Shown here: positions 28,845 through 37,390 of the stretch, in pieces
Position numbering within the stretch: the stretch's first letter is position 1
How the letters are laid out: every line of letters starts with the position of its first letter
Origin: CAJBLF01 sp964494005
GTDB lineage: Bacteria > Patescibacteriota > Gracilibacteria > Absconditabacterales > Absconditicoccaceae
Length of the DNA stretch: 46,034 nt
Direction: 5' to 3'
NCBI GenBank assembly: GCA_964494005.1
Contig: CAZBQE010000003.1
Location: 1-46,034, forward strand
Notes under the pieces: model-generated
What the model was told of the DNA's origin: nothing
What the model saw: the letters and a program-made list of their open reading frames with translations, nothing else
Databases searched by the model: none
Position numbers and translations under genes: made by a program

Positions 28845-29525
28845 TTATTCTATGATAAAGGTTTTTTCAGTTCCATAATACTCAGGCCAATTTTCATTGT
28901 AATGAGTGAACATTCTTTCAAGTCTTCCTTGATCTAATTCTTCTATCCCCAAAAGTTCTAATTCTTTTCTAATAGCTTCTTTGGTTGCTTCAGCTTCTGC
29001 TTGATCTGCGATGATTTTTTCAAATTCCGCTACATAGCCATATCAAGCATTTTTGTCTATACATACATTGTAGTCTTTGTATTTGTATTCTTGTCTGTCT
29101 CTTGACCATTTGGATTGGTATGGGAAGCCATGATCCAATATCATTTGATCTAGCTGGTGTAATGCAAGATTTGTTATTTCTTCTTCAAATTCTCTTCTTG
29201 CTGTTCCGTTAGAACTACTGGTATCATCTACGGATGCTTTGACAACAAACAATATTTTTCCATCGACTTCTCTTGTGCGGATGGAATGATTTTTTCCGTC
29301 GACGATTATTTGATGTAATTTTTCATGATGATTATGATGAATATATTGTTTCAATGTTTCTGTAAGTTGTTCAAAGTCTCATTCAGCGAGAAAATAATGA
29401 TTAAGCTGGGAATTTTTGTTTATAAGCTGAGTATTCTCATCGTATTGATGAATTTTTTCTATCAATTCTTGGGCTTTTGATTCATCGCCAAGAAGGATTT
29501 TGATTTCGATTTCAAATTGATTCAT
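28845..29525 (-). CDS. CYTH domain protein
   Basis: 226 residues. The N-terminal F-E-I-E-I-K is the ExExK signature of the CYTH superfamily (class IV adenylate cyclases, thiamine triphosphatases, triphosphate tunnel enzymes). N-H-Y-F near residue 50, S-I-R-T-R-E-V, F-V-V-K-A and E-F-E-K-I-I-A line up with strands of the tunnel that bind triphosphate and metal. The exact substrate (ATP, thiamine triphosphate, inorganic triphosphate) cannot be told. It is 28 bases downstream of thyA and probably co-transcribed. Confidence 0.85.
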
Positions 29526-29553
29526 GATGTTTTAATGTTTATAGAATAAAATA

Positions 29554-30513
29554 TTATGCTCCTCCGACAACAGTAATATCTCCTTTGATGGCAGGATGCG
29601 GATCATATCATTCAAGGGTAAAATCTTCGTAAGTGAGAGTAGCCAAATCTTCTGCTGTTTTAATACGAGGATTGATTTTCATAGTCGGGAATGGTTTTGG
29701 TTCACGAGTCATCTGAAGTTTTGCTTGATCAAAATGATTGGAATATAAATGCACATCTCCAAAGGTATGTACAAATTCCCCCAATTCCAAACCAGTAATC
29801 TGTGCTACTATCATAGTCAGTAAGGCATAACTAGCTATATTAAACGGTACACCAAGAAAAGTGTCCGCACTTCTTTGGTAGAGCTGACAATTTAGTTTTC
29901 CGTCAGTTACACAAAAATGATAGATAGTATGACAAGGTGGCAAAGCCATAGCATTTCCTGGTACAGCCATTTCATAGATATATTCAGGATTCCATGCAGA
30001 AACCACATAATTTTTACGATTAGGCGTTTCTTGAAGTTTTTGGATAACTCGACCGAGTTGATCAATTTCTCTTCCATCGGTAGTTTTTCGTTTTCTTCGC
30101 TGTCTTCCATAAATAGGTCAGAGCTCTCATCGTTTTACTACAAATTCATTTTCTGCGGGAAGTTCTTTTATTTTAGCGACAAATTCTTCTTGAGTCATAG
30201 CAGGTACTTCTCCTGCTTCGCTAGCGATTTTGTAATTTTTGTATGCTCGTTCATTTCGGATGTGGACATTGTGATCTACGAGATATTTTATATTAGAATC
30301 TCCATTGAGAAATCGGATAAGTTCTTCTATGATTCCTCTGAGAAATACTTTTTTGGTAGTAAGTAAAGGAAATCATTTACTGAGATCAAATCTAATTTGG
30401 CGACCAAAAAGGCTTTTGATAAATACTCATGGATTATTGTAGACATCTTTTTTGGAACCATTATCTATGATATCTTGTAAAAGATCAAGATACTGATATT
30501 CAGGATGTTTCAT
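29554..30513 (-). CDS. thyA: Thymidylate synthase
   Basis: 319 residues, within the family range. It methylates dUMP to dTMP with methylene-tetrahydrofolate. Catalytic Cys194 is in L-P-P-C-H-T; Q-R-S-A-D-T-F-L-G-V-P-F-N-I-A binds dUMP. CGA stands at the family's conserved tryptophans: 67 (E-E-L-I-W-F-L), 86 and 89 (H-I-W-N-E-W-A), 139 and 142 (Y-G-R-Q-W-R-K-W), and also at 128 and 155, whereas the conserved arginines (Arg38 CGC, Arg41, Arg138 and the Q-R-S arginine, AGA) do not use CGA or CGG. This is the clearest single-gene proof that CGA means tryptophan here. Confidence 0.96.
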
Positions 30514-30640
30514 GAGAAAATAATAAAAAATAAAGTCCGTGTCAAAAATGATATACAGATTCCGATGAACGATACAATTGAAATTTATTTTGAATTGCTA
30601 TTTTTTTTCAAAAATATATAAAAATATTAATTGCACATTA

Positions 30641-30706
30641 ACGAATTACGGATTTCGAATTGTGGATTAAAAAATTCGTAATTAAAAATTCGCAATCAAG
30701 AAATCA
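30641..30706. repeat. Heptad-phased array with AATTCG theme
   Basis: AATTACG GATTTCG AATTGTG GATTAAA AAATTCG TAATTAA AAATTCG CAATCAA: 7-bp phase. A similar theme returns at 36478-36575. Confidence 0.75.
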
Positions 30707-30726
30707 TTTAGTTGTAATGTAAATAT

Positions 30727-31506
30727 ATGAGTGAAATACAGATAAAAAACGACAAACAAATCGAGAACATTAGAGTATCAGGAAAACATCTGACAGCACT
30801 TTTGCATTTACTCTATAGCAAAGCGAAAGCATGAATTTCGTTGATAGAATTAGAATTCGTCGCGGAGCATTATATCAAGGAACATAATCTGAAATGATCT
30901 TTTAAATGATATCAATGATTTCCAACAAATTTGTGTTTATCCGTCAATGATTGTGTAGTCCATGGAATCCCTGATGGATACATGTTGAAAAATTGAGATG
31001 TATTGAAAATAGACTGTGGAATCACTTACAATGGAGGAATAACCGATTCTGCTATTACGGTAGTGATTGGTGGCGAACTAGCGAATCCATTGGGATATGA
31101 CCTAATGAAAATAACAAAAAAGGCGCTTGATGAATCTATCCAATATATCTGACCAGGGAAAGCACTATTTGAATATTCTCATCGTGTATATGCCAAAATT
31201 ACAAATGCCGGATTTTCTGTATTAGGACAACTTACTGGTCATGGTGTAGGAAATAAAGTACATGAAAAACCACATATTTACAATACTCCGAATCCAGAGA
31301 TGAAAAAAATATTTTTCCAGCCAGGTATGGTATTGGCATTTGAACCAATTACTGCAGTGACTTCAACGAATTTCAAACAAAAACCTGGAAATGACCGAAA
31401 TCTTTATTGTAGTAAATGAGATGTTTGAGCTCAGCGAGAATATACTATCCTCATAACTAAGGATGGCTACGAAATATTGTCTTGAATTACTGAAGACTTA
31501 TTTTAA
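30727..31506 (+). CDS. map: Methionine aminopeptidase
   Basis: 259 residues, type I. It removes the N-terminal methionine. Metal ligands: two aspartates in K-I-D-C-G-I-T-Y-N-G-G-I-T-D-S-A, histidine in L-T-G-H-G-V-G, glutamates in F-E-P-I-T-A and A-Q-W-E-Y-T-I-L-I-T. Substrate His is in V-V-H-G-I-P-D-G. The Trp of G-N-D-W-N and that of Q-W-E-Y are CGA. Five or more glycines are TGA. No secY-adk neighbours, the usual map context, are present. The gene is flanked by phased arrays on both sides. Confidence 0.93.
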
Positions 31507-31590
31507 TGGAAAGATTGAAATATTGAAATATTGAAATATTCATCCTCCATCTTTCCATAATTTTACATCCTAAATTCTAAATTTTGATAT
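31507..31590. repeat. 8-bp then 7-bp phased array before ruvC
   Basis: First TTGAAATA repeated about four times (8-bp period), then CATCCTA AATTCTA AATTTTG (7-bp period). The array runs into the ruvC start codon. Confidence 0.7.
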
Positions 31591-32051
31591 TGTGAATCGA
31601 TCCATGAGTGAGAAAATTATGATATGCGTTGATAAAAAAAAATCTCGAAATTATAGATTCAGGTATTTTATTATTAGAAAAAAAATCACCCACAAGATTC
31701 GATCAATTTGAGAGAATGAGAGAAATAGAGGAGTACTTCACCAAACTTATAAAAAAACATAAGATACAGACTATGTGTATGGAGAAACTTTTTTTCACGA
31801 AATTCAACCAGAATAATGCAGAATTCGTATACGGTATCAGAGCAATATTAATTACTTTGTGTATAAAAAATAAGATTACTATCAAAGAATTTACTCCTGT
31901 CGAGCTCAAAAAATTCATCACCGGCAACGGCAAAGCAGAAAAACAATTAGTTCAAAAGTGTGTCATGAAACTCTACAATCTCAAAGATTTCCCAGAATTC
32001 AACGATGCAGCAGATGCGCTAGCGCTAGCATATATAGCAAGCAAATTATAA
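31584..32051 (+). CDS. ruvC: Crossover junction endonuclease RuvC
   Basis: 155 residues, close to the usual 160-170. The catalytic N-terminus reads I-L-G-I-D-P-G-V-R-K-L-G-Y-A-L, with both glycines of G-I-D-P-G from TGA, and the first acidic residue at Asp6. Others are the glutamate in C-M-E-K-L-F and the aspartates in N-D-A-A-D-A-L. It cuts Holliday junctions held by RuvA. The start must be TTG 31584 (or ATT 31581): an in-frame TAA lies at 31578 and no ATG precedes the first strand. Starting at the later TTG (31629) would remove the first catalytic aspartate. Confidence 0.9.
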
Positions 32052-32141
32052 TTATATTTTCTGTTTTTGTAATTCAAATGTATTGCTGCAACCATAACAA
32101 ATTTCCCCTCTCACTTGTAATTCCTTTCCAAATTCCTAGAG

Positions 32142-32175
32142 TAGTCACTATCACACACGATAGTGGCTATTTTTT
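32142..32175 (+). terminator. Rho-independent terminator after ruvC
   Basis: TAGTCACTATC pairs with GATAGTGGCTA (32142-32169, one mismatch), followed by six T. Confidence 0.9.
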
Positions 32176-32235
32176 GAAAATATTTGACAATAATCCATAA
32201 TAAAACAAATACGAAAATTGTTAGTTGTCATATTC

Positions 32236-32330
32236 TCCTTCAAAAATATGTTTTAATGTTTTTGATTGAAGGATATGTAGTTACTACCAGAATAATTTCT
32301 CATCATATTTCGAAATTATTTAGGTAGTAA
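32236..32330. other. Two strong hairpins before the winged-helix gene
   Basis: Hairpin one: TCCTTCAA (32236-32243) with TTGAAGGA (32266-32273). Hairpin two: TTACTACC-AG-AATAATTTC (32281-32299), 12-base loop, GAAATTATT-TA-GGTAGTAA (32312-32330), 17 perfect pairs with one 2x2 internal loop. It sits between the ruvC terminator and the winged-helix gene at 32363. It may be an operator, a structured RNA or a leader; no open frame overlaps. Confidence 0.55.
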
Positions 32331-32362
32331 TCTATAATTTTTAGTTGTTAGTTGTATAGTCT

Positions 32363-32899
32363 ATGAATCTGGAAAAACTCTTCGGTAGCAAGACAAAAGT
32401 AGATATCCTCAAATACCTGCTCTTCAAAAGGCAGGGAGTCTCTATGAGAGCGCTCGAAAGTGAAATCGAATGGACTTTTCCTGCTATCAAGAAACAAGTA
32501 GATTCACTCAATGATTCCAATGTTGTCAACGTAAACAAAGAAGGGCAGTGATGGTCCATATCTATCAAACCGGAATTTCATGATACCCTCAAAAATGTAT
32601 TTTATTTTTGACTAAAAAATGATTTAACTACCTTATTTACGACTTATGAGGTGATGATCGATCAATATTATTTCGGGAAAAAATTTAATATCGATCTGGA
32701 AATGGATCTCGTAGTTATTTACAAAAATTGTGAAAAACCACAGATAGATATGATCAAACAAAATATCGATGAGATATTCAGAAGTTATTTTATAGATATG
32801 GCGTCCGTCGTATTTATGGGACTGGAAGAATGGCAAAAACGTGATAGACTCGCCGATCGTTTCGTCATCCAGATCAAAAAAAGCCTCATAAAGAAATAA
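32363..32899 (+). CDS. Winged-helix transcriptional regulator-like protein
   Basis: 178 residues. Residues 1-65 form a winged helix-turn-helix: L-F-G-S-K-T-K-V-D-I-L-K-Y-L-L, then S-M-R-A-L-E-S-E-I and A-I-K-K-Q-V-D-S-L as recognition helix. The remaining 110 residues contain an I-D-L-E-M-D-L-V-V-I-Y-K strand pattern of a ligand or nucleotidyltransferase-like alpha/beta domain, not identified further. It is preceded by two strong hairpins that could be its operator, and the ATG follows TATAGTCT. A local or autoregulator is likely. Confidence 0.7.
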
Positions 32900-32953
32900 T
32901 GATAGATTATGGATGATAGATGATAAATTTGCTTTATTTTATAGCAAAACACT
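32900..32953. repeat. Short heptad-phased run
   Basis: ATAATGA TAGATTA TGGATGA TAGATGA TAAATTT: 7-bp phase in the gap between two genes. Confidence 0.5.
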
Positions 32954-33307
32954 ATGAAAGAAAATTTGATTCAGACAAAAAGTTTTCAGTTTTCTATCGA
33001 TATTATTAAATTGTATAAAAAATTAATAGAGCAAAACGAATTTGTCGTATCTAAACAAATCTTAAGGGCAGGAACAAGTATTTGAGCTAATATAGAAGAA
33101 GCTATTGCTGGACAAAGCAAAAAGGATTTCTTGAGCAAAATTTTTATTGCACTCAAAGAATCTAGAGAAACCAAGTATCGATTGAGATTAATTAAAGAAA
33201 CAGATCTTTATGAGGGTAATGTGGAAAATTATTTAAAAGATATAGAAAGTATTATTAATATTCTTACCAAAATAACAAAAACAACATGAGAGAATTTAAA
33301 AAAATAA
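32954..33307 (+). CDS. Four-helix-bundle protein (S23 type)
   Basis: 117 residues, typical length. It shows the family core F-V-V-S-K-Q-I-L-R-A-G-T-S-I-G-A-N-I-E-E-A (glycine of S-I-G by TGA), S-K-K-D-F-L-S-K, and A-L-K-E-S-R-E-T-K-Y-W-L, where the invariant Trp76 is CGA. These proteins were first found as insert-coded proteins in 23S rRNA genes and resemble the accessory protein of diversity-generating retroelements, but no reverse transcriptase or 23S gene is nearby. Role unknown; pentameric RNA-binding barrels are known for the family. Confidence 0.9.
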
Positions 33308-33341
33308 TCTCTCATCTCTCATTTATCATTTATAATTACCT

Positions 33342-34079
33342 ATGGTTTCACCAGAGGTTATAGCAGAACAAGTGATGGGCTATGTCGTGGGAGCCATGGA
33401 AATGATTCCTACGCTTACCCCATGAGACCATCCGTATACGATAGCGATCCTTCCTCAAGGGCCGCATTTTTATACGTGATTGCTACAGGCGGCGGGATAT
33501 CTTTTGTTGGATAGTTCCAAAAAAAAATTGCTCGTGATTTCTGAGCAATATGATGATCTCAAACATATTCTTATCGATGGGAACAATTATGGTCCAGTAT
33601 TTGGAAAGATGCAAAAGCAATCAATGAAACAATTAGGAACGCTTACCAAAGAATTTCAAGCGAAAGTTGCTCTACCTGATCAGATGAATCTTTTTGAGAA
33701 TATTCGTTATCAATTACCGTTTATTAGGGTAATTTCCGATATTCAAGACATAGTACATGTCGGTATTGGACCACAAATTTCCCAAACAGCAAAAAAAATA
33801 TTTCTGAAATGGGTCAAAAAACATATCCAGGAATATGCTATCGTCGCATTGACCAATATCGAGCTTCCTGAAGGGAAACAGGGAAAAATCAAAAACGAAC
33901 AGCAGTTGGTAGCAGAAATTATAAGTGATACCACCAATAAAAGTTCAAATGTTATCGAGTTTTTCAAAGAGATAAGTAGATACATCAAACAAGAAGCGGA
34001 AATTATCGCATATATCAACCCCAAAGATATTGGAAAAAAGATGTCCTTGACGACAAGATATGTGTGTGCTGTAGCTTAA
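33342..34079 (+). CDS. Memo-like family protein
   Basis: 245 residues. I-L-P-Q-G-P-H-F-Y-T-G-L-L-Q-A-A-G-Y near residue 35 resembles the P-H-A-G-x-x-Y-S-G-x-x-A-A motif of Memo proteins (dioxygenase-like fold), but the conserved first histidine is glutamine here. The later part (I-V-A-L-T-N-I-E-L-P and S-N-V-I-E-F-F-K-E-I) is helix and strand without a known motif. If it is a Memo homologue its metal site is altered. The start at 33342 follows a phased array; TGA codons lie at glycine 28 and in Y-T-G. Confidence 0.5.
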
Positions 34080-34082
34080 AAT

Positions 34083-34165
34083 TCAACGAACAACTATCAG
34101 TGAACAACTAACAATAAAGGAATTTTCAATAATTGTTAGATGTTAGTTGTTAGATATTAGTTGTT
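34083..34165. repeat. Heptad-phased array TTAGTTG type, both orientations
   Basis: AACGAAC AACTATC AGTGAAC AACTAAC on the left is followed by AATTGTT AGATGTT AGTTGTT AGATATT AGTTGTT, its complement in phase, forming an inverted repeat. Confidence 0.8.
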
Positions 34166-34248
34166 TTGTAATTTTGACTTGCAAAGCTCTTGCATTTTAG
34201 TACAAAGATGATGCCAAACTTTTTTTTTATTATTGAAAAAAAGTCATT

Positions 34249-34431
34249 ATGATGAAATTTATCTATGACAGCTTGGAGACTGTCAAAAAATTAAAACATC
34301 CAACCAAGAAAGACTTCATCAATCTCACGATTGCTATTTTTGTGGCTATCGTTATTGCATGATTGTATTTTGTTGCTACTGATACGGTATTTTCAGGTGT
34401 CTACAAACGATTTTATAGCATTATGCAATAA
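34249..34431 (+). CDS. secE: Preprotein translocase subunit SecE
   Basis: 60 residues, the normal length of a single-span bacterial SecE. A polar amphipathic helix with K-K-L-K-H-P-T-K-K-D-F is followed by one membrane span (I-A-I-F-V-A-I-V-I-A-G-L-Y-F-V, glycine by TGA) and a D-T-V-F-S-G tail. It stabilises the SecY channel. Position directly before nusG is the classical secE-nusG-rplK-rplA order. Two adjacent ATGs (34249, 34252) are possible starts. Confidence 0.85.
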
Positions 34432-34548
34432 AATACTATACTATACCGCCTTGTTGCAGAAATAAAAGATAAAATGCATAAACTTGTATACTATAAAACT
34501 AAAATACAGCTTTATGCTTTATGCTTTAATCTTTAAGCTAAAAATATT

Positions 34549-35133
34549 ATGCAAAAAGCAGAAATCAATACCTGAGAAATCAAAAGACAGATTGAAGATA
34601 ATAATTACAGATGGTATGTGTTGAGTGTTGTATCTGGGCAAGAAGATCTTGTAATAGAAAACCTCAAAGAAAGGATGAAAAAACAGGACCTCGAATCAAC
34701 AGTAGAGGATTATATGTCACCTATGATCAACGAATCATCACTCAAAAAGTGAGAAAAAATTATCAAACAAAAGAAACTTTATCCTGGATATGTCTTCGTA
34801 AAATCCCAGATGAACGATAAAATTTGGTATGTCATCAGAAATACTCCGGGAGTGAGATTGATTGTTGGAGCGGAAACACGTCCTATTCCATTAACAGAAG
34901 ATGAATATACTAAGATTATAGAACAGATCAAAAAATCTCAAGAAAGATCAGAACTCAAGATACCGTTCAAAGAAGGTGATGTTGTTCTCCTCAAGACAGG
35001 AGATTTCAAAGGAATGAAAGGAAGTGTGAGAAATATCGATACGGAAAAATGAACAGCAATCGTCAACATCGAAATGTTATGAAGACTTACTCCGGTCGTT
35101 ATCGACCTGGATAAAGTAGAGCTTATGAGTTAA
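34549..35133 (+). CDS. nusG: Transcription termination/antitermination protein NusG
   Basis: 194 residues. The NGN domain shows W-Y-V-L-S-V-V-S-G-Q-E and Y-P-G-Y-V-F-V-K, then N-T-P-G-V. The KOW domain has F-K-E-G-D-V-V-L-L-K-T-G-D-F-K-G-M-K-G. It couples RNA polymerase to the ribosome and modulates pausing. Separated from secE by a heptad-phased array (CAGCTTT ATGCTTT ATGCTTT AATCTTT AAGCTAA). ATG 34549 is the only start that keeps the N-terminal helix. Confidence 0.95.
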
Positions 35134-35156
35134 TCTCATATATATTCTACAGGACA

Positions 35157-35296
35157 GATTAATGAATGATGAAAGATTAATGATGAATGATGATGGAATT
35201 GTTGCGGTGATGTACTATCGTAGGATTACAATAGTTCCATAATGAGCCATACCGACATTATTCATTATTAATTATTAATTGTTAATTAGTATTGTC
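35157..35296. repeat. Two heptad-phased arrays after nusG
   Basis: TAATGAA TGATGAA AGATTAA TGATGAA TGATGAT near 35160-35196, and TTATTCA TTATTAA TTATTAA TTGTTAA TTAGTAT near 35255-35290. The 55 bases between them have no repeat and weak hairpin potential. Confidence 0.7.
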
Positions 35297-35321
35297 GCTT
35301 CTCTGTAGAAAATGGTTTTAT

Positions 35322-36005
35322 ATGCTGATTGTCAGGATGTATACCAAAGAACAAAAAATCCTAAGATTCTCTATGATGCTGTTGTTTTTGGCACTGATGA
35401 TTGTCTATATTGTGCGATATCAGCTCAAAGGAAACGAACTAAAACAACAGTTACCTGAAACATCTGTATGATCGGGAATTACTATCATAAGTATTGATGA
35501 AAATAATGAACTTACAGGGGAAGAGAGTGATCAAGAAAATATAACAGAAACGATTATAGAGGGAACAACAGGTATGATGGAAATATCAGAAGAAATTACA
35601 ATACAAGATACAGGAATGATGATAAAAAATAATGAAATCATTATGCTTTCATGAACAAAAATCTATTACGGAAAGATAGATATCATAGAAAAATTGTGAA
35701 TTAAATATCAATACGCATTGACAGATACTACAGGTATATGGTATATTTACCTAGGTACGCCAAGTTATGATTTTGCAAGCATAGCAAGAGCACTCAAAGG
35801 AACTACGTATACTATGGCTACAGAACAAGAAATCTTGGAAAATAAGCTTTTCGGAAACAAAGTAGTATTTATCAATCTTCCTGAATACAAAGATAAACAA
35901 GTCGTTATGCTTATGTATATGAATGATGGAATATGGCTTATTCAGGTGGATTACAGTATATATCACAAATCCAAATCACATATCAAATCATTATTTATCA
36001 ATTAA
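35322..36005 (+). CDS. Membrane-anchored protein of unknown function
   Basis: 227 residues. One membrane span near residues 18-31, with a short cytosolic N-terminus, followed by an acidic, threonine/serine-rich linker (about 35-110) and a folded C-terminal domain containing K-L-G-I-K-Y-Q-Y-A-L-T-D and W-Y-I-Y-L-G-T-P-S-Y-D-F. A second ATG (35337) is a possible start. It interrupts the conserved nusG-rplK order and ends 12 bases before rplK, so it may be transcribed with the ribosomal genes. No family recognised. Confidence 0.6.
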
Positions 36006-36017
36006 TCATGTAACACA

Positions 36018-36458
36018 ATGGCAGGAAAAATCACTAACATTCTTAATCTAGAAATACCAGCAGGAAAAGCACAACCAGCACCTCCACTAGGACCTATGCT
36101 AGGAGCGAATGGAGTCAATATCGGACAATTTATCAAAGAATTTAACGATAAGACTATGGAACTCATGAAACAGTTTGGATGAGCTGATGTAAAAATCAAA
36201 TGTAAGCTTACTATCTACGCTGATAGGTCATTTGATCTTGAAATCGGCAATCCAGTCACTTCCAACCTTATTTTGTGGAAATTGAAACAAGCTAAAGGAT
36301 CAGGAGAACCAAACAAGACTAAAATAGGGAAAATAAGTAGAAAGGATCTTGAAGAAATCGCTGAACTCAAAAAAGGCGATATGAATTCAGAGAATATAGA
36401 ATCTGTAATCAAATCTATCGCAGGAACTGCGAAGAATATGGGTATAGATATAGAATAA
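36018..36458 (+). CDS. rplK: Large ribosomal subunit protein uL11
   Basis: 146 residues, usual length. The family patterns are visible: I-P-A-G-K-A-Q-P-A-P-P-L-G-P-M-L-G, N-I-G-Q-F-I-K-E-F-N and the C-terminal rRNA-binding domain with I-A-E-L-K-K-G-D-M-N and S-I-A-G-T-A-K-N-M-G-I. It forms the stalk base with L10-L7/L12 and is the GTPase-associated centre protein. It is followed by a phased array and an L1 leader before rplA, so L11 and L1 are not tightly coupled here. Confidence 0.95.
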
Positions 36459-36477
36459 CTTTATGATAAATTAATTG

Positions 36478-36575
36478 ATTAAAAAAAATTGCGGATCAAT
36501 GAATTACGAATGTAAAATAAAAAATCCGCAATTCGAAATTCGTAATATATTAATTCGTTAATTATAGTTATGTAG
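36478..36575. repeat. Heptad-phased array between rplK and rplA
   Basis: ATTGCGG ATCAATG AATTACG AATGTAA AATAAAA AATCCGC AATTCGA AATTCGT AATATAT TAATTCG TTAATTA: nearly 80 bases in perfect 7-bp phase, with inverted halves (TTGCGGAT versus ATCCGCAA). Confidence 0.8.
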
Positions 36576-36576
36576 T

Positions 36577-36604
36577 ACGGGAGAGTTTTGCTCGCTATGA
36601 CCGT
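36577..36604 (+). promoter_or_regulatory. Probable L1-binding autoregulatory leader
   Basis: ACGG (36577-36580) then GAG, AGTTTTG loop, CTC (36581-36593), asymmetric GCTATGA (36594-36600), CCGT (36601-36604). Two short helices joined by a one-sided loop containing A-T-G-A next to GGGAG is the known shape of the L1 site in 23S rRNA and in L1 mRNAs. It is 27 bases before the rplA start, where L1 would repress its own translation. Confidence 0.6.
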
Positions 36605-36630
36605 TTTTATTACTTATTTATTATAAAAAA

Positions 36631-37302
36631 ATGAAACACGGAAAAAAACGACAAGAAGCTGCAAAGGCAGTAGATCTTACTAAAGCGTATCCACTCAATG
36701 AAGCAGTTGCTTTATTAAAGAAAATTGGATATACAAAATTCGATGCTTCAGTGGAAATTGCAGTAAAAACAAATGCTGACGCTAAGTACAATGATCAAAT
36801 GATGAGAGGGACAACAATTCTTCCGCATGGAACAGGAAAGACAAAGAAAATTGCAGTATTTACGGATGATGAAAAAGCAGCGAAAGAAGCATGAGCGGAT
36901 ATTGCTAATAAAGAAGCTTTACTTACTGATATCAAGGCAGGTAAATTTGATTTTGATATTTTATTGACGACGCCTGAATTGATTAGAGAACTTGCTCCTG
37001 CAGCAAAACAATTAGGTCCAAAATGACTTATGCCATCACCAAAAGCTGGTACGGTAGTAGCAAATATTCCGCAAGCAGTACAGGAATTCAAAAAAGGTAA
37101 GATAGAATTCAAACTTGATAAGACAGGAAATATCAATGCGGCAGTTGGAAAGATTTCATTTACCGAAGAACAATTAGAAGAAAATATAAACTCTTTTCTC
37201 AAGGCTTTGGAGGACAATAAACCAACCGGCGTCAAAGGAAAACTTATCAAAAAAATATATCTTGCTCCTACTATGGGACCTGGAATAGAAATAAGTTATT
37301 AG
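36631..37302 (+). CDS. rplA: Large ribosomal subunit protein uL1
   Basis: 223 residues, typical. M-K-H-G-K-K-R-Q-E-A-A at the start, then F-D-A-S-V-E-I-A-V-K-T-N, R-G-T-T-I-L-P-H-G-T-G-K and L-G-P-K-G-L-M-P-S-P-K-A-G-T-V (the glycine of K-G-L by TGA); the end is A-P-T-M-G-P-G-I-E-I. It forms the mobile L1 stalk and binds its own leader. rplJ and rplL do not follow; instead a terminator ends the unit. Confidence 0.96.
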
Positions 37303-37336
37303 TCGATAGTCAACAAAAGATTTTCCGTAACAAAAA

Positions 37337-37364
37337 AACCCGACAATTTTGCGGGTTTTTTTCT
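37337..37364 (+). terminator. Rho-independent terminator after rplA
   Basis: AACCCG (37337-37342) and CGGGTT (37352-37357), followed by a T-run; A-run in front, so it also works for ftsX on the other strand. Confidence 0.9.
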
Positions 37365-37390
37365 AAAAGCTAAAGACTAAAATTCAAAAG

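Noticed and set aside
31629..32051. Shorter RuvC start at the later TTG
   Set aside because: It would delete the G-I-D-P-G catalytic motif, which is encoded just upstream in frame.
32954..33307. Diversity-generating retroelement accessory gene
   Set aside because: Only the four-helix-bundle gene is here; no reverse transcriptase or template/variable repeat pair is visible.
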